Shown here in pieces: positions 1 through 7,471 of a stretch of 61,031 bases of DNA. Positions within the stretch are counted from its first letter, which is position 1, and every line of letters starts with the position of its first letter. The notes beneath the pieces are model-generated. The model did not search any database and was not told the DNA's origin. It saw only the letters and a program-made list of their open reading frames with translations. The position numbers and the translations under genes are program-made. Source of the stretch: Planctomycetota bacterium (GTDB lineage Bacteria; Planctomycetota; Planctomycetia; Pirellulales; Lacipirellulaceae); the NCBI GenBank assembly GCA_024278955.1, contig JAJRSE010000008.1:1-61031 (forward strand). The letters run 5' to 3'.

Positions 1-1794
1 GAACACATTCGAAACTTCTGCATTATCGCCCATATCGACCACGGCAAGTCGACTCTGGCAGACCGGCTCATCCAGACTTGCGGTGGCATTGCGCAGCGAG
101 ATCTGCATGAGCAGATGCTAGATTCGATGGACATCGAACGCGAACGCGGCATCACCATTAAGAGCAACACGATCACACTCGACTACCGCGCTCCAGACGG
201 CAAAGACTACCGGCTGAATCTCATTGACACGCCAGGCCATGTCGATTTTTCGCATGAAGTCAGGCGCTCCCTGATGGCGTGCGAAGGTGCGCTGATCATT
301 GTCGATGCGTCGCAGGGGGTGGAAGCACAGACGGTCGCCAACCTGTATATGGCCTTAGAGCACAATTTGGAACTGCTGCCGATCATCAATAAGATCGATT
401 TGCCCTCCGCGGATATCGAGCGTGCCCAAGAAGCGATTGACTCGGAGTTGGGACTCGACCCGTTCGAAGCAATTGCGATTTCCGCGAAAAACGGCATCAA
501 CATTGAGGAAGTGTTGGTGGGCATTGTCGAGAAGCTGCCGGCTCCCAAAGGCAATCCAGACGCGCCCTTGAAAGCGCTAGTGTTTGATGCACACTTCGAC
601 AAGTTTCGTGGCGTGATATTGCAATGCCGCGTAATGGAGGGAACACTCAAGCCGCGCGATACGATTCACTTCATGCACTCGAATCGCGACTTTAAGGTGG
701 ATGAAGTTGGTTACAACCAGTTCAAGCTCAATTCCCGCAAGCAACTCAGCGCGGGCGAAGTGGGCTATATTGTTGCTGGTGTTAAAAGTGTGCAGGATAT
801 TGAAGTCGGCGATACCATCACGCTCCTTGATCGGCAGGCAGACGAGCCAATCCCTGGCTATCAGAAAGCACGGCAGGTCGTGTTCTCGTCCATCTACCCC
901 ATGGATACCGGCGAGTATCAGGAACTCGCGAAGGCTCTAGGCAAACTTGCGATCAACGACGCGGCTCTGACATTCGAGAAAGACAGTTCGGCGGCGCTCG
1001 GCTTTGGATTCCGCTGCGGGTTTCTTGGCCTGCTGCACCTCGATGTCATTCAGGAACGCCTACAGCGAGAGTTCGATATCGGCTTGGTGATCTCCGCTCC
1101 GTCGGTAAAGTACAAGCTGACCTTGAGAAATGGTTCAGAGATCGAGATCGACAATCCCAGTTACTGGCCTGAACCGTCGTCCATCGAGTCTGCCAGCGAG
1201 CCGTACATCAAGGCTTCGATTATCACTCCCGAAGCGTATGTCGGCCCCGTCATGGAACTGTGCCGCGAGCATCGTTCCGACAGCCAGACGATGGACTACC
1301 TGTCCGCCAAGCGGCTGGAAGTGACCAGCGTGATGCCGCTGGGCGAGGTGCTCTTCGACTTCTACGGCAAGCTAAAAATGATCACCCGTGGATACGGATC
1401 CTTCGACTACGAGCCGATCGAGTATCGCAAAACCGACATCGTCAAAGTCGACATCTTGGTCAACAAAGAGCCGGTCGATACGCTGTCGTATCTCGTCCAC
1501 CGCGACAAAGCACGAACCCGCGCTTTGCACTACTGCGAAAAGCTGGCCAAGGAGATTCCTCGGCATCAATTCAAAATTCCGATCCAGGGCGCGATTGGTG
1601 GCGAGATTATCGCGCGCACCACCGTCGCCCCGTTCCGCAAAGACGTCACCGAAAAACTCTACGGCGGCGATGTAACGCGCAAGAAAAAGCTGCTCGAGAA
1701 GCAGAAAAAAGGCAAGGCCAAGATGAAGCAGTTTGGCAGTGTGAACATCCCGCAGAAGGCGTTTGTTTCTGTGCTGCGGGCAGATGATGACTAG
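1..1794 (+). CDS. lepA: Elongation factor 4 (LepA), 5' truncated by window edge
   Basis: Ribosome-associated translational GTPase that back-translocates stalled ribosomes; cytoplasmic. The reading frame is open from base 1, beginning EHIRNFCIIAHIDHGKST, so only a few N-terminal residues lie outside the window; 597 codons fit the usual roughly 600-residue family length. The G1 P-loop AHIDHGKST (about residues 10-18), DTPGH (about 77-81) and NKID (about 130-133) are all present. The LepA-specific C-terminal region ends with the conserved block around NIPQKAF. An internal ATG at 115 lies after the P-loop and cannot be the true start. The downstream 270 bases hold no convincing gene. Identification is firm. 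Confidence 0.97.
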   Translation, partial: EHIRNFCIIAHIDHGKSTLADRLIQTCGGIAQRDLHEQMLDSMDIERERGITIKSNTITLDYRAPDGKDYRLNLIDTPGHVDFSHEVRRSLMACEGALIIVDASQGVEAQTVANLYMALEHNLELLPIINKIDLPSADIERAQEAIDSELGLDPFEAIAISAKNGINIEEVLVGIVEKLPAPKGNPDAPLKALVFDAHFDKFRGVILQCRVMEGTLKPRDTIHFMHSNRDFKVDEVGYNQFKLNSRKQLSAGEVGYIVAGVKSVQDIEVGDTITLLDRQADEPIPGYQKARQVVFSSIYPMDTGEYQELAKALGKLAINDAALTFEKDSSAALGFGFRCGFLGLLHLDVIQERLQREFDIGLVISAPSVKYKLTLRNGSEIEIDNPSYWPEPSSIESASEPYIKASIITPEAYVGPVMELCREHRSDSQTMDYLSAKRLEVTSVMPLGEVLFDFYGKLKMITRGYGSFDYEPIEYRKTDIVKVDILVNKEPVDTLSYLVHRDKARTRALHYCEKLAKEIPRHQFKIPIQGAIGGEIIARTTVAPFRKDVTEKLYGGDVTRKKKLLEKQKKGKAKMKQFGSVNIPQKAFVSVLRADDD

Positions 1795-2068
1795 GAGGGG
1801 GTGGTGTTTTTCGGAAAATGTAATTGGTCGCTGGCACGTTTACAGTTCTGCCCCTTTTTCTTTCCAGGAAGAACCGTATGACCGCACGACATGAAGATTT
1901 GTTTATCAACCCCGAGGTCGACGAAAGGCCGCGACCTGCAAATTTTTTTCCTCTGCTATGCCAACGCCGTCAAAGTCTACAATCAGTAAGAGAACGAAGA
2001 CAGGGCTAGTTTCATTTATCTAGACCTATCCCCGTTTCCTTTCTTAGTAGTTCTTATGGGAGTTAGAA
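1795..2068. other. Intergenic region, nothing recognised
   Basis: Gap between lepA and the next gene. A 61-codon ORF at 1824-2009 has no family signature and no good ribosome binding site, so it is not called. The last bases carry GGGAGTTAG, a plausible ribosome binding site for the gene at 2069. Confidence 0.4.
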
Positions 2069-2839
2069 ATGACTGACAAATCGAGCGCATCACTTACTGA
2101 GCAAGGGGACGACATGGTGCACAACTTGTTGCAAGATATCATCATGCAATCACATGCTTTGGGTGATTCTGACAAGGTATCGAATGCCCTCATGTTCTTC
2201 CTTGTTCGAGCTGCAAATACTTGGCGATCGATTCGCACATTGCGAAAGCACACGAAAGACAGCGAAGGATTTATGGTAGATGCTGGCTCCCTATTACGGG
2301 CAATGTATGACGCTTATTTACAGGCAGAGTATTTGGCCTCGGATCCTTCGAGAAGCTTAGAACGTGCTCGCGACTACTTTGATTTCGAACACGTTGAAAG
2401 ATACAAAGCCATGAGAAGAATGCTTAGCGCCAATAATAGGATAGCAAAGCGACTACAACAATCCTCAAATCGAAGCAAAGGGGAGCAAACTAACGAACAG
2501 CACTACGACAGCGTTAAGAGTCGATTTCAGAGTAAGCCAGGCAAGGTAGCAACAAGAAACCATTGGTATCCTGGGACTTTGCCGGCGATTGCGAGAGCGG
2601 CCGGGAAACTGGATGAATATGAGACATTTCTGGCTACTTTCAACGGTTGTGTGCACTCAAGTGCTTCTGCGCTCAAGTACGGTCCACCAGTCCAAGCTGA
2701 ACATGTACTAACTATGGCTTCAACAATCGCGGCAGAAGTTGCTCGAATCAATGTTATGCATAACAAACTCACTTTAATCGCCGATTATCAGAAATTACTC
2801 GAAGTATTGTGCAATTCATCAGATGAAGAAAGTGACTGA
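2069..2839 (+). CDS. DUF5677-like hypothetical protein
   Basis: Predicted 256-aa soluble, mostly alpha-helical protein. The pattern of a helical N-terminal region with an RAMYDAYLQAEYLASDP-type segment (about residues 70-90), and a late segment with CVHSSASALKYGPP (about residues 198-212), resembles DUF5677-type proteins of unknown function. These are often found in accessory or defence-related regions. Start ATG 2069 is preceded by GGGAG at good spacing. A 9-bp hairpin lies 25 bases after the stop. Its codon use is more AT-rich than lepA or the sugar genes, suggesting acquisition by transfer. Coding status is likely; function is unknown. Confidence 0.65.
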   Translation: MTDKSSASLTEQGDDMVHNLLQDIIMQSHALGDSDKVSNALMFFLVRAANTWRSIRTLRKHTKDSEGFMVDAGSLLRAMYDAYLQAEYLASDPSRSLERARDYFDFEHVERYKAMRRMLSANNRIAKRLQQSSNRSKGEQTNEQHYDSVKSRFQSKPGKVATRNHWYPGTLPAIARAAGKLDEYETFLATFNGCVHSSASALKYGPPVQAEHVLTMASTIAAEVARINVMHNKLTLIADYQKLLEVLCNSSDEESD

Positions 2840-2864
2840 CGTTGAGGAACAAAAAGGGAAGAAA

Positions 2865-2891
2865 CAGGCATTCACGTATGGAGAATGCCTG
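2865..2891. terminator. Hairpin, probable bidirectional terminator
   Basis: Perfect 9-bp inverted repeat CAGGCATTC / GAATGCCTG with a 9-base loop, between the stop codons of two convergent genes (2839 on plus, 2912 on minus). No long T-run follows, so its termination role is inferred from position. Confidence 0.5.
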
Positions 2892-2911
2892 CTTCGAGCC
2901 ACAGCAACGTT

Positions 2912-3145
2912 CTAGGTAACCTGAGAAAAGCCAAGTTTGCTCAGTAACTCTAGAGACTTGTAGAAGTCAAATCCCTTGAAAGTTCCTGCCTTACGATACT
3001 TCATCCCGACTATGTTTCGGCAACCGTCCAAGGGGAATTTTGGACCGCACTCAAAACCATTCTTTTCCAATAGGATCTTAGTGTAGGTGTCATTGCACCA
3101 AAAGCAAGCAATGCCGTAGTGCCCCTTGTTTTTTAGAGTATTCAT
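2912..3145 (-). CDS. Small cysteine-containing hypothetical protein
   Basis: 77-aa protein with four cysteines arranged as CFWC (about residues 14-17) and CGP...DGC (about 33-42). This could bind a metal, although no known zinc-ribbon family is recognised. Support for translation comes from a strong AGAAGGAG ribosome binding site about 5 bases before the ATG. It converges on the DUF5677-like gene with a shared hairpin between them. Surrounding DNA is AT-rich and accessory in character. No function can be assigned. Confidence 0.55.
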   Translation of the reverse strand: MNTLKNKGHYGIACFWCNDTYTKILLEKNGFECGPKFPLDGCRNIVGMKYRKAGTFKGFDFYKSLELLSKLGFSQVT

Positions 3146-3641
3146 ATTGAACTCCTTCTAATAGTTAATGGATTTGCTCCAAAACAGAGCGTGGAAGCCG
3201 CCTCATTGGTACACTCCCAACTCATATCCTTCTATTAGTAATTACACCGCTGGCGCATTAAATCTTCTGTTTCAAAGGAGTTTTTTGGAATAAATATGGA
3301 AATAATTCCGTCTTTTTTTGTCCTACTCAAACTGGCCCGTACGGCCCTATTCTCCCAGACTTCGCGGGTGGCCCTGGTTGGCAATAGCCTACCAGGGTTG
3401 CATGGCAACAAGAGTCATTTGATTGCAATCCAACACTAAAAACCCACGAGGTCTGATATTTGGGCTTGTGTCGCCGACTTAGCAGTGCAACGCACGCAAT
3501 TGGCCTCGCAATCTGCGACATTCAACGACAGCAAGAGATTTTCAGCTCAGCGCAGCTCAACGACCAATCATCAAAGTTCGTACAAAAGGTGTCCGGAACC
3601 AAATCTAAACAATGGTTCCTAGCACTTTGCTCCCCCGCTTT
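3146..3641. other. Long intergenic region with small palindromes
   Basis: No convincing gene in about 500 bases. It holds two adjacent hairpins: 3372-3397 (11-bp arms CCCTGGTTGGC with one mismatch, loop AATA) and 3397-3409 (GTTGC-ATG-GCAAC). They are preceded by GCGGGTGGCC, a motif repeated at about 15323. This resembles dispersed REP-type DNA. ORFs at 3327-3521 (minus) and 3460-3645 (plus) have no support and are treated as chance. Confidence 0.4.
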
Positions 3642-3671
3642 TTGACTATGCTATGATTAAATCCCGATAAT
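3642..3671 (+). promoter_or_regulatory. Candidate sigma-70-type promoter
   Basis: TTGACT at 3642-3647 and GATAAT at 3666-3671 with an 18-base spacer, 24 bases before the ATG at 3696. Both boxes are near consensus. GGAACC...GGTTCC repeats flank this area and could be an operator, but that is speculative. Confidence 0.45.
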
Positions 3672-3695
3672 GGTTCCGAAAACCTTAAAACCAAC

Positions 3696-4025
3696 ATGAA
3701 CACACAACCAAACTCTGATAAACCTAATTCACTCGAAATCACCGGTGACTCCAAGCCCAGCGTCCCTGCGTTTGCTTGCATTGTTTACGTTCACACGGGC
3801 GACGACGGGACGGTGATCGGCAGAGTGGCGAATCTGGCCGGTGGTGATTCTGGCGAAATCAGGGCCAGCGGCGGTTCGGAGCGGGATGTGTTGGGCAAAG
3901 TAACTCGCGAATTCAAGGCGAGAATTTCCAAACTACTGGAAGAAGGCCAGGAGATTCCTTGGATTGATCCTCCCGAGCCGCCCTTGGAAAACGAGCAAGT
4001 GCGTTCGGTTCCTATGCACCTTTGA
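3696..4025 (+). CDS. Conserved-looking hypothetical protein
   Basis: 109-aa protein with an acidic, Pro-rich N-terminus and a core with VPAFACIVYVHTGDDG and a basic helix VTREFKARISKLLEEGQ, ending in a Pro-rich tail. The core looks like a short beta-alpha unit. I recall similar small proteins in planctomycete genomes but cannot name a family. A near-consensus promoter lies just upstream, and it is followed 71 bases later by the HNH-like gene in the same direction. Function unknown. Confidence 0.55.
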   Translation: MNTQPNSDKPNSLEITGDSKPSVPAFACIVYVHTGDDGTVIGRVANLAGGDSGEIRASGGSERDVLGKVTREFKARISKLLEEGQEIPWIDPPEPPLENEQVRSVPMHL

Positions 4026-4096
4026 ACCTCCTCCTGACGATCTGAAACGTAACCGCATCAAGAAAATCGCCGCTATGCTTACGAGAAAGAATACAA

Positions 4097-4558
4097 ATGG
4101 GGCAGCTTGATGACGTAGGCGAAACCGATGGCTGGCGTTGCTGGCTTTGCGACGAACCAGTCGACCGCAACATGCCGTCTAGTGATCCTCGGAGCGCGAG
4201 TGTGGATACACGGCTGACAAAGGCCCGTGCTAAGAAGAAGAGAAAACAAGACAAGAAAGGACTCCTGCCACAGCGACTGGCCCACAAAGGTTGCAACACA
4301 GGCAAAGGGGCGAACGATCCTGTTGTGGCGTGGCCCGATCATCTGATTGCAGTCGACCCAGCACCGATCCTCGCAGCCACCGAGCGTCTTGAGCGCAAGG
4401 GCGGACGCGAGGCGATGGCCCGTTGCCCGACTCACAAAGACGCTGAAGAGACAGCCGCCTGGCTCGTTGATCGGCTGTCACGCCTGGCCCCTGATTTAGT
4501 AGTGAACAGCCAAATTGTCTCAACGGGCGGCCAGTTCCTCGTCAGCTTGTCCACCTAA
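4097..4558 (+). CDS. HNH-like nuclease-domain protein
   Basis: 153-aa protein. The N-terminal half has CWLCDEPVD (CxxC), then SVDTRLTKA, then LAHKGCNTGKG. This spacing of paired Cys, Asp and a late His-x-x-CN matches a compact HNH/treble-clef nuclease fold, in which the pattern is usually CxxC-DH-H/CN. One canonical His of the DH pair is replaced (the segment reads SVDT), so activity is doubtful. The C-terminal half (about residues 75-150) is alpha/beta and unassigned. It lies between a small hypothetical gene and a metallopeptidase-like gene on the same strand. HNH assignment is by motif only. Confidence 0.55.
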   Translation: MGQLDDVGETDGWRCWLCDEPVDRNMPSSDPRSASVDTRLTKARAKKKRKQDKKGLLPQRLAHKGCNTGKGANDPVVAWPDHLIAVDPAPILAATERLERKGGREAMARCPTHKDAEETAAWLVDRLSRLAPDLVVNSQIVSTGGQFLVSLST

Positions 4559-4598
4559 TTCTATTGCGCAAATCTCAATAAAAAGAAAACCGTTAAAA

Positions 4599-4997
4599 AT
4601 GTTCTCCGTCTATCTCCAAGATTTCCAGCAGTGCAAACCGCTAGAGCGACGAGTCTTGCATGTACTCGAGAGGTTGCCAAAGGAAGTGCAGCAAGACTTT
4701 TTGGACGATGCTCGCTTCACTGTTTCGCTAGATAATTATGTTCCGGGCGAGGGCTCCACGGTATTCATGGCCGCTCCTGGAGGCACCGGCGTTAGCAGCC
4801 GCAGCGTGGTGCTGAAGCCACGACTCTCCGAGTGCGACGAAGCGTTTTCCCACTACGTCATCGCGCATGAATTCGCCCATGCTTACTTGCGGAATGGGCC
4901 GTGGGGTGATATTTCCAACACAGAAGACGCTGCCAATGCGTTGGCAGCATCATGGGGATTTCCGCTGCCAGGCAAACTTCCAGGTATTTCTGCATAA
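4599..4997 (+). CDS. HExxH metallopeptidase-like protein
   Basis: 132 aa when started at ATG 4599 (MFSVYLQDF). The same frame is open from 4515, but those extra residues are low-complexity, overlap the previous gene and were rejected. The motif VIAHEFAHAYLR carries a zincin HExxH (HEFAH) and is followed by a short C-terminus containing EDAANALAASWGF. The Glu/Asp after the motif could be the third zinc ligand, as in ImmA/IrrE-type or SprT-like small peptidases. No signal peptide is seen. The last codons overlap a dispersed repeat also found near 9029-9062, so the C-terminus may have been reshaped by insertion. Confidence 0.6.
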   Translation: MFSVYLQDFQQCKPLERRVLHVLERLPKEVQQDFLDDARFTVSLDNYVPGEGSTVFMAAPGGTGVSSRSVVLKPRLSECDEAFSHYVIAHEFAHAYLRNGPWGDISNTEDAANALAASWGFPLPGKLPGISA

Positions 4998-5013
4998 AGG
5001 TACGTAAACTCTC
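4978..5013. repeat. Dispersed short repeat, inverted copy at 9029-9062
   Basis: About 33 bases, including GCATAAAGGTACGTAA, are present here and in inverted orientation at 9029-9062 with only a few mismatches. This copy spans the 3' end of the metallopeptidase-like gene. Seen directly in the sequence; nature unknown. Confidence 0.6.
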
Positions 5014-5032
5014 ACGCGATAGCCAAACGAGG

Positions 5033-5141
5033 GGGACGCATCTTCCGTTCGCAGTTGCTTGGTGAGCATTTCCTACAGCGGCGTATCTCACCGCTGAAGA
5101 TTGCGGCCAGGGCTTTGACGCGTCGGGTTGTCCAACCGCTG
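5033..5141. repeat. 109-bp direct repeat, copy 1
   Basis: Begins GGGACGCATCTTCCGTTCGC and ends GGGTTGTCCAACCGCTG; matches 6155-6263 at roughly 90% or better. Short shared stretches (GAAGCAGGTT) continue beyond both copies. It contains TGTCCAACCGCTG next to GCGGTGTATC-type sequence, giving small internal palindromes. Not coding in any convincing frame. Confidence 0.75.
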
Positions 5142-5556
5142 CGGATTGACCGGAGTAAAAACGGCACGAGGTCGATTGCGAGTTAGCTCGATGACAAAAA
5201 ATGGGGTTTGACGCCTAACCGAAGCAGGTTCGCGAGAATCATGCAGTCGCTGCGATTGCCGCCGTAATACTCCTGCGGACACTACAGTCAACTAATCAGA
5301 AAATCCTAATTGGACTCGAAGCAGAACCTTACTTCGCGAGCACTCACCTGCTTTTTAGATGGCGTCGACTTTTTTAGATGGCAACGAATTCGACGCAAAC
5401 TAACCCAGCAGTTCCCTTCCCCTTATTGTGGGGAAGGGGTGAAGCACAACACCAATCTTCAAATCCCATCACAAGCCATACCCCGGAAAAGGGCGTACCG
5501 GTGTTCCTTCTGCCGGTGCGTTCTTTTTTGATTAAGCAATTGCTCAATCAATCTAC
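5142..5556. other. Intergenic region with two strong hairpins
   Basis: No supported gene. It holds a 9-bp GC-rich hairpin at 5414-5438 (CCCTTCCCC / GGGGAAGGG, 7-base loop) and a terminator-like hairpin at 5494-5530. The ORFs overlapping it lack ribosome binding sites and family signatures. Confidence 0.45.
5494..5530 (+). terminator. Rho-independent terminator-like hairpin without an assigned gene
   Basis: Stem CGTACCGG / CCGGTGCG (one G-T pair), 11-base loop, followed by TTCTTTTTT. It reads as a plus-strand terminator, but the nearest plus gene ends about 500 bases upstream. It could end an unannotated small RNA or a readthrough transcript. On the other strand it lies downstream of the cold-shock unit. 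Confidence 0.5.
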
Positions 5557-5661
5557 TTATTTCTTCTTCTCTTTCTTTAGCTTTCGCTTCTCCTTAGGGC
5601 TAAGCAGCGCTTTTTTCTGCTTCTCCTTTTTGCCCTTGTCTTTGCTTCCTTTGTCGCCCAT
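5557..5661 (-). CDS. Tiny Lys-rich protein (34 aa) beside a cold-shock gene
   Basis: Read from the minus strand starting at ATG 5661 and ending in TAA at 5557. The protein starts MGDKGSKDKGKKEKQKKA and ends KEKRKLKKEKKK. Nearly half its residues are Lys and the rest are mostly small or acidic, so it is highly basic and likely disordered, suited to nucleic-acid binding. I recall near-identical short proteins in many planctomycetes and some proteobacteria, commonly near cold-shock genes, so this is a genuine small gene and not noise. It follows the csp gene by 48 bases on the same strand, probably one transcript. Biochemical role unknown. Confidence 0.7.
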   Translation of the reverse strand: MGDKGSKDKGKKEKQKKALLSPKEKRKLKKEKKK

Positions 5662-5709
5662 AGCAGTAGTATCTCCAGTCTGGAAAAAGAGGTCTTCTAG
5701 AAGCGAAGA

Positions 5710-5907
5710 TCAGACTGCCTGAACGTTTTCAGCGCAGGGACCTTTTTGACCTTGCGCTTCGTTGAACGAAACCTTCTGGCCTTCCCTCAAGTCATCAAAG
5801 CTACAGCCTTCGACACTGGACGAGTGAAAAAACAGGTCCTTGTCGCTACCAACGTCAATAAAGCCAAAACCCTTGTCCGTAATTCGCTTGATCGTGCCTT
5901 CAGCCAT
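5710..5907 (-). CDS. csp: Cold-shock domain protein (CspA family)
   Basis: 65-aa single cold-shock domain protein, an RNA chaperone that binds single-stranded RNA/DNA. RNP1 is KGFGFID (about residues 10-16) and RNP2 is DLFFHSS (about 22-28). The C-terminus GPCAENVQAV is typical. The frame stays open upstream to 5976, but ATG 5907 (MAEGTIKRITDKG) matches the family start and length. It is followed by the 34-aa Lys-rich gene. Firm assignment. Confidence 0.93.
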   Translation of the reverse strand: MAEGTIKRITDKGFGFIDVGSDKDLFFHSSSVEGCSFDDLREGQKVSFNEAQGQKGPCAENVQAV

Positions 5908-6385
5908 TTGTTCATTTTCCCAAAAAAATATTTTGCGGCGATGCCGAGAACACCAAGTTCCAGGCTGCTCCGCCACAAGTGTGTAGCCATCCTAGCCGAC
6001 TTGTTCCGAGAGCGATAGTACACGACCCAAGCGGATAGAAGCTGTTTTGAATGCGTCTCCACGGGCGGGTCGTACTCGTGACCGCGATATTCTCGCGTTG
6101 CAGCTACTCCTGCCCCCCTCCGCAGCCTTGAACAGCATACCGTTATAGTCCAGAGGGACGCATCTTCCGTTCGCAGTTGCTTGGAGAGCATTTCCTACAG
6201 CGGTGTATCTCACCGCTGCAGATTGCGGCTAGGGCTGCGACGCGTCGGGTTGTCCAACCGCTGGCAGTTCGACTGACCGGAACCTACGGGCGGTCGTGGT
6301 GATCGAAGCAGGTTTCGCTTGTGACCAATGTCACGCCCACCTGGGTACGCTGAGGTCTTGATTAAATGTGCTTATTGTCTTTGAT
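5908..6385. other. Intergenic region with repeat copy
   Basis: Between two minus-strand genes. It contains the csp promoter region and the second copy of the 109-bp repeat at 6155-6263. No gene is supported; overlapping ORFs are low-complexity. Confidence 0.4.
6155..6263. repeat. 109-bp direct repeat, copy 2
   Basis: Near-identical to 5033-5141 in the same orientation, so the two copies bracket the cold-shock gene pair. Recombination between them would delete the csp and Lys-rich genes. Confidence 0.75.
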
Positions 6386-6826
6386 CTATGTGATATGAGT
6401 TGCCGAGACCCCGCCCCAATGCTCGTCGAGATAATCCACCACCAATCGGCGATGGCAATGCTTGGGCAAATGTTCGCTGCAAAGCAGGCAAGCTGCTTCC
6501 ACCAATTCCTGGGACAGTTGTTTCTCGATCGATCGCCTGGCCATCAGTTCCATGAACTCCTGCTCGTACACACTCCAATCGCCGCCATGTTTCTTGTAGG
6601 CATCCAGAATGTCTTTCGTCGGTGCGAGTTCGGGAACATGTTCGTATTCGATGCCAGCCAGTTCTTTCAAGAAGAACTGTAGGTCTTTGCGTTTGGCAAA
6701 GCCGGCAAGCTGAGAGCTATTGTTTAGACGCACATCCAGCAGACGCTTGACACCTGCTTTCCGCAGCTTCGTAAAAAACTCCTCAGCGGATTTCTTCGTG
6801 AATCCAATCGTAAAAGTCTCAATCAT
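6386..6826 (-). CDS. DUF488 family protein (second copy of operon)
   Basis: 146 aa starting MIETFTIGFTKKSAEEFF. The family is recognised by TIGFT..S at the N-terminus, LLDVRLN (about residues 29-35) and the late CLLCSEHLPKHCHRRLV, which carries the Cys-x-x-Cys...CHR motif of DUF488 proteins. DUF488 is a rhodanese-related fold whose Cys may be catalytic. The open frame extends to 6985, but ATG 6826 fits family starts and overlaps the stop of the preceding DUF488 gene by 8 bases, indicating translational coupling. Function is not established; a role in nucleic-acid or nucleotide modification has been proposed for the family. Confidence 0.82.
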   Translation of the reverse strand: MIETFTIGFTKKSAEEFFTKLRKAGVKRLLDVRLNNSSQLAGFAKRKDLQFFLKELAGIEYEHVPELAPTKDILDAYKKHGGDWSVYEQEFMELMARRSIEKQLSQELVEAACLLCSEHLPKHCHRRLVVDYLDEHWGGVSATHIT

Positions 6827-7439
6827 CTGATTTTCCTTCGCTATTGATCGGTGCCAGTTCTTTCTCGACGAAAGCGATCTCTGCGGCCTGTTTTTCGTAT
6901 GCCTCCTGCAAGAGTTCGTCGGCGCTCGAGAAAAGACTCTTTCCATCAAGGTTCCAACGGCGGAGCAACCGTCGCTCCAACTCATCGTGGGATTCTAATT
7001 CCCCCGACGAGACAATGTGCCGAATATCAAACTTGGATTGCAATGCCCTGGCGACCAGAATCGTGCGATGGCAAGTCATCGGATCTTTTTCGGCACACAT
7101 CAAGGCGACCACGTGCTGCGAGGTTCCGCTGCGGATTCGTTCCAGGCCTGACTGGAATGCGGGTGTCCGCTCGATCAATTCGTATCTTGCCTGCCCCTCG
7201 ACGTAGCAATCCGTCTCGTTGCGACGGGCGCCGAGTTCCTCTCCCAGGAAAACGTAGGAAATACCACCGGCAACCAGCATTTCTTTCAGGTTCTCGCGAT
7301 TGAAGTGAGGCAGATACTTGCTGTAGGGATGCGAACGAACATCAGCAACCGCCGTAACATGGTTCTGTCGCAACAGATCCACGAATTCTTTAGGGCTTCG
7401 ATTCGAATGCCCGATAGTCAATAGTTGTCCGTGGTTCAT
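6819..7439 (-). CDS. DUF488 family protein (first copy of operon)
   Basis: 206 aa starting MNHGQLLTIGHSNRSPKEF. It has the DUF488 hallmarks: TIGHSN, VADVRSHPYSKY (about residues 31-42), FLGEELGARR (about 64-73) and MCAEKDPMTCHRTILVAR (about 113-130), which includes the conserved CAE...CHR. It is longer than its downstream paralogue owing to a C-terminal helical extension (about residues 145-206). It starts 32 bases after the DuOB-like gene stop and overlaps the next DUF488 start by 8 bases. All three are therefore likely co-transcribed and stoichiometric. Confidence 0.85.
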   Translation of the reverse strand: MNHGQLLTIGHSNRSPKEFVDLLRQNHVTAVADVRSHPYSKYLPHFNRENLKEMLVAGGISYVFLGEELGARRNETDCYVEGQARYELIERTPAFQSGLERIRSGTSQHVVALMCAEKDPMTCHRTILVARALQSKFDIRHIVSSGELESHDELERRLLRRWNLDGKSLFSSADELLQEAYEKQAAEIAFVEKELAPINSEGKSDD

Positions 7440-7471
7440 GTCATAGCCTCGTTACATTCACGCTTCAGTTT

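Noticed and set aside
3327..3645. ORFs of 64 and 61 aa
   Set aside because: They overlap one another on opposite strands and cover REP-like hairpins; no support for translation.
5310..5722. Two plus-strand ORFs (73 and 114 aa) before the cold-shock genes
   Set aside because: They overlap hairpins and the Lys-rich mini-gene on the other strand, and lack ribosome binding sites and families.
5033..6263. CRISPR-like array
   Set aside because: Only two long copies about 1.1 kb apart, with genes between; no regular short repeats and spacers here or elsewhere in the window.
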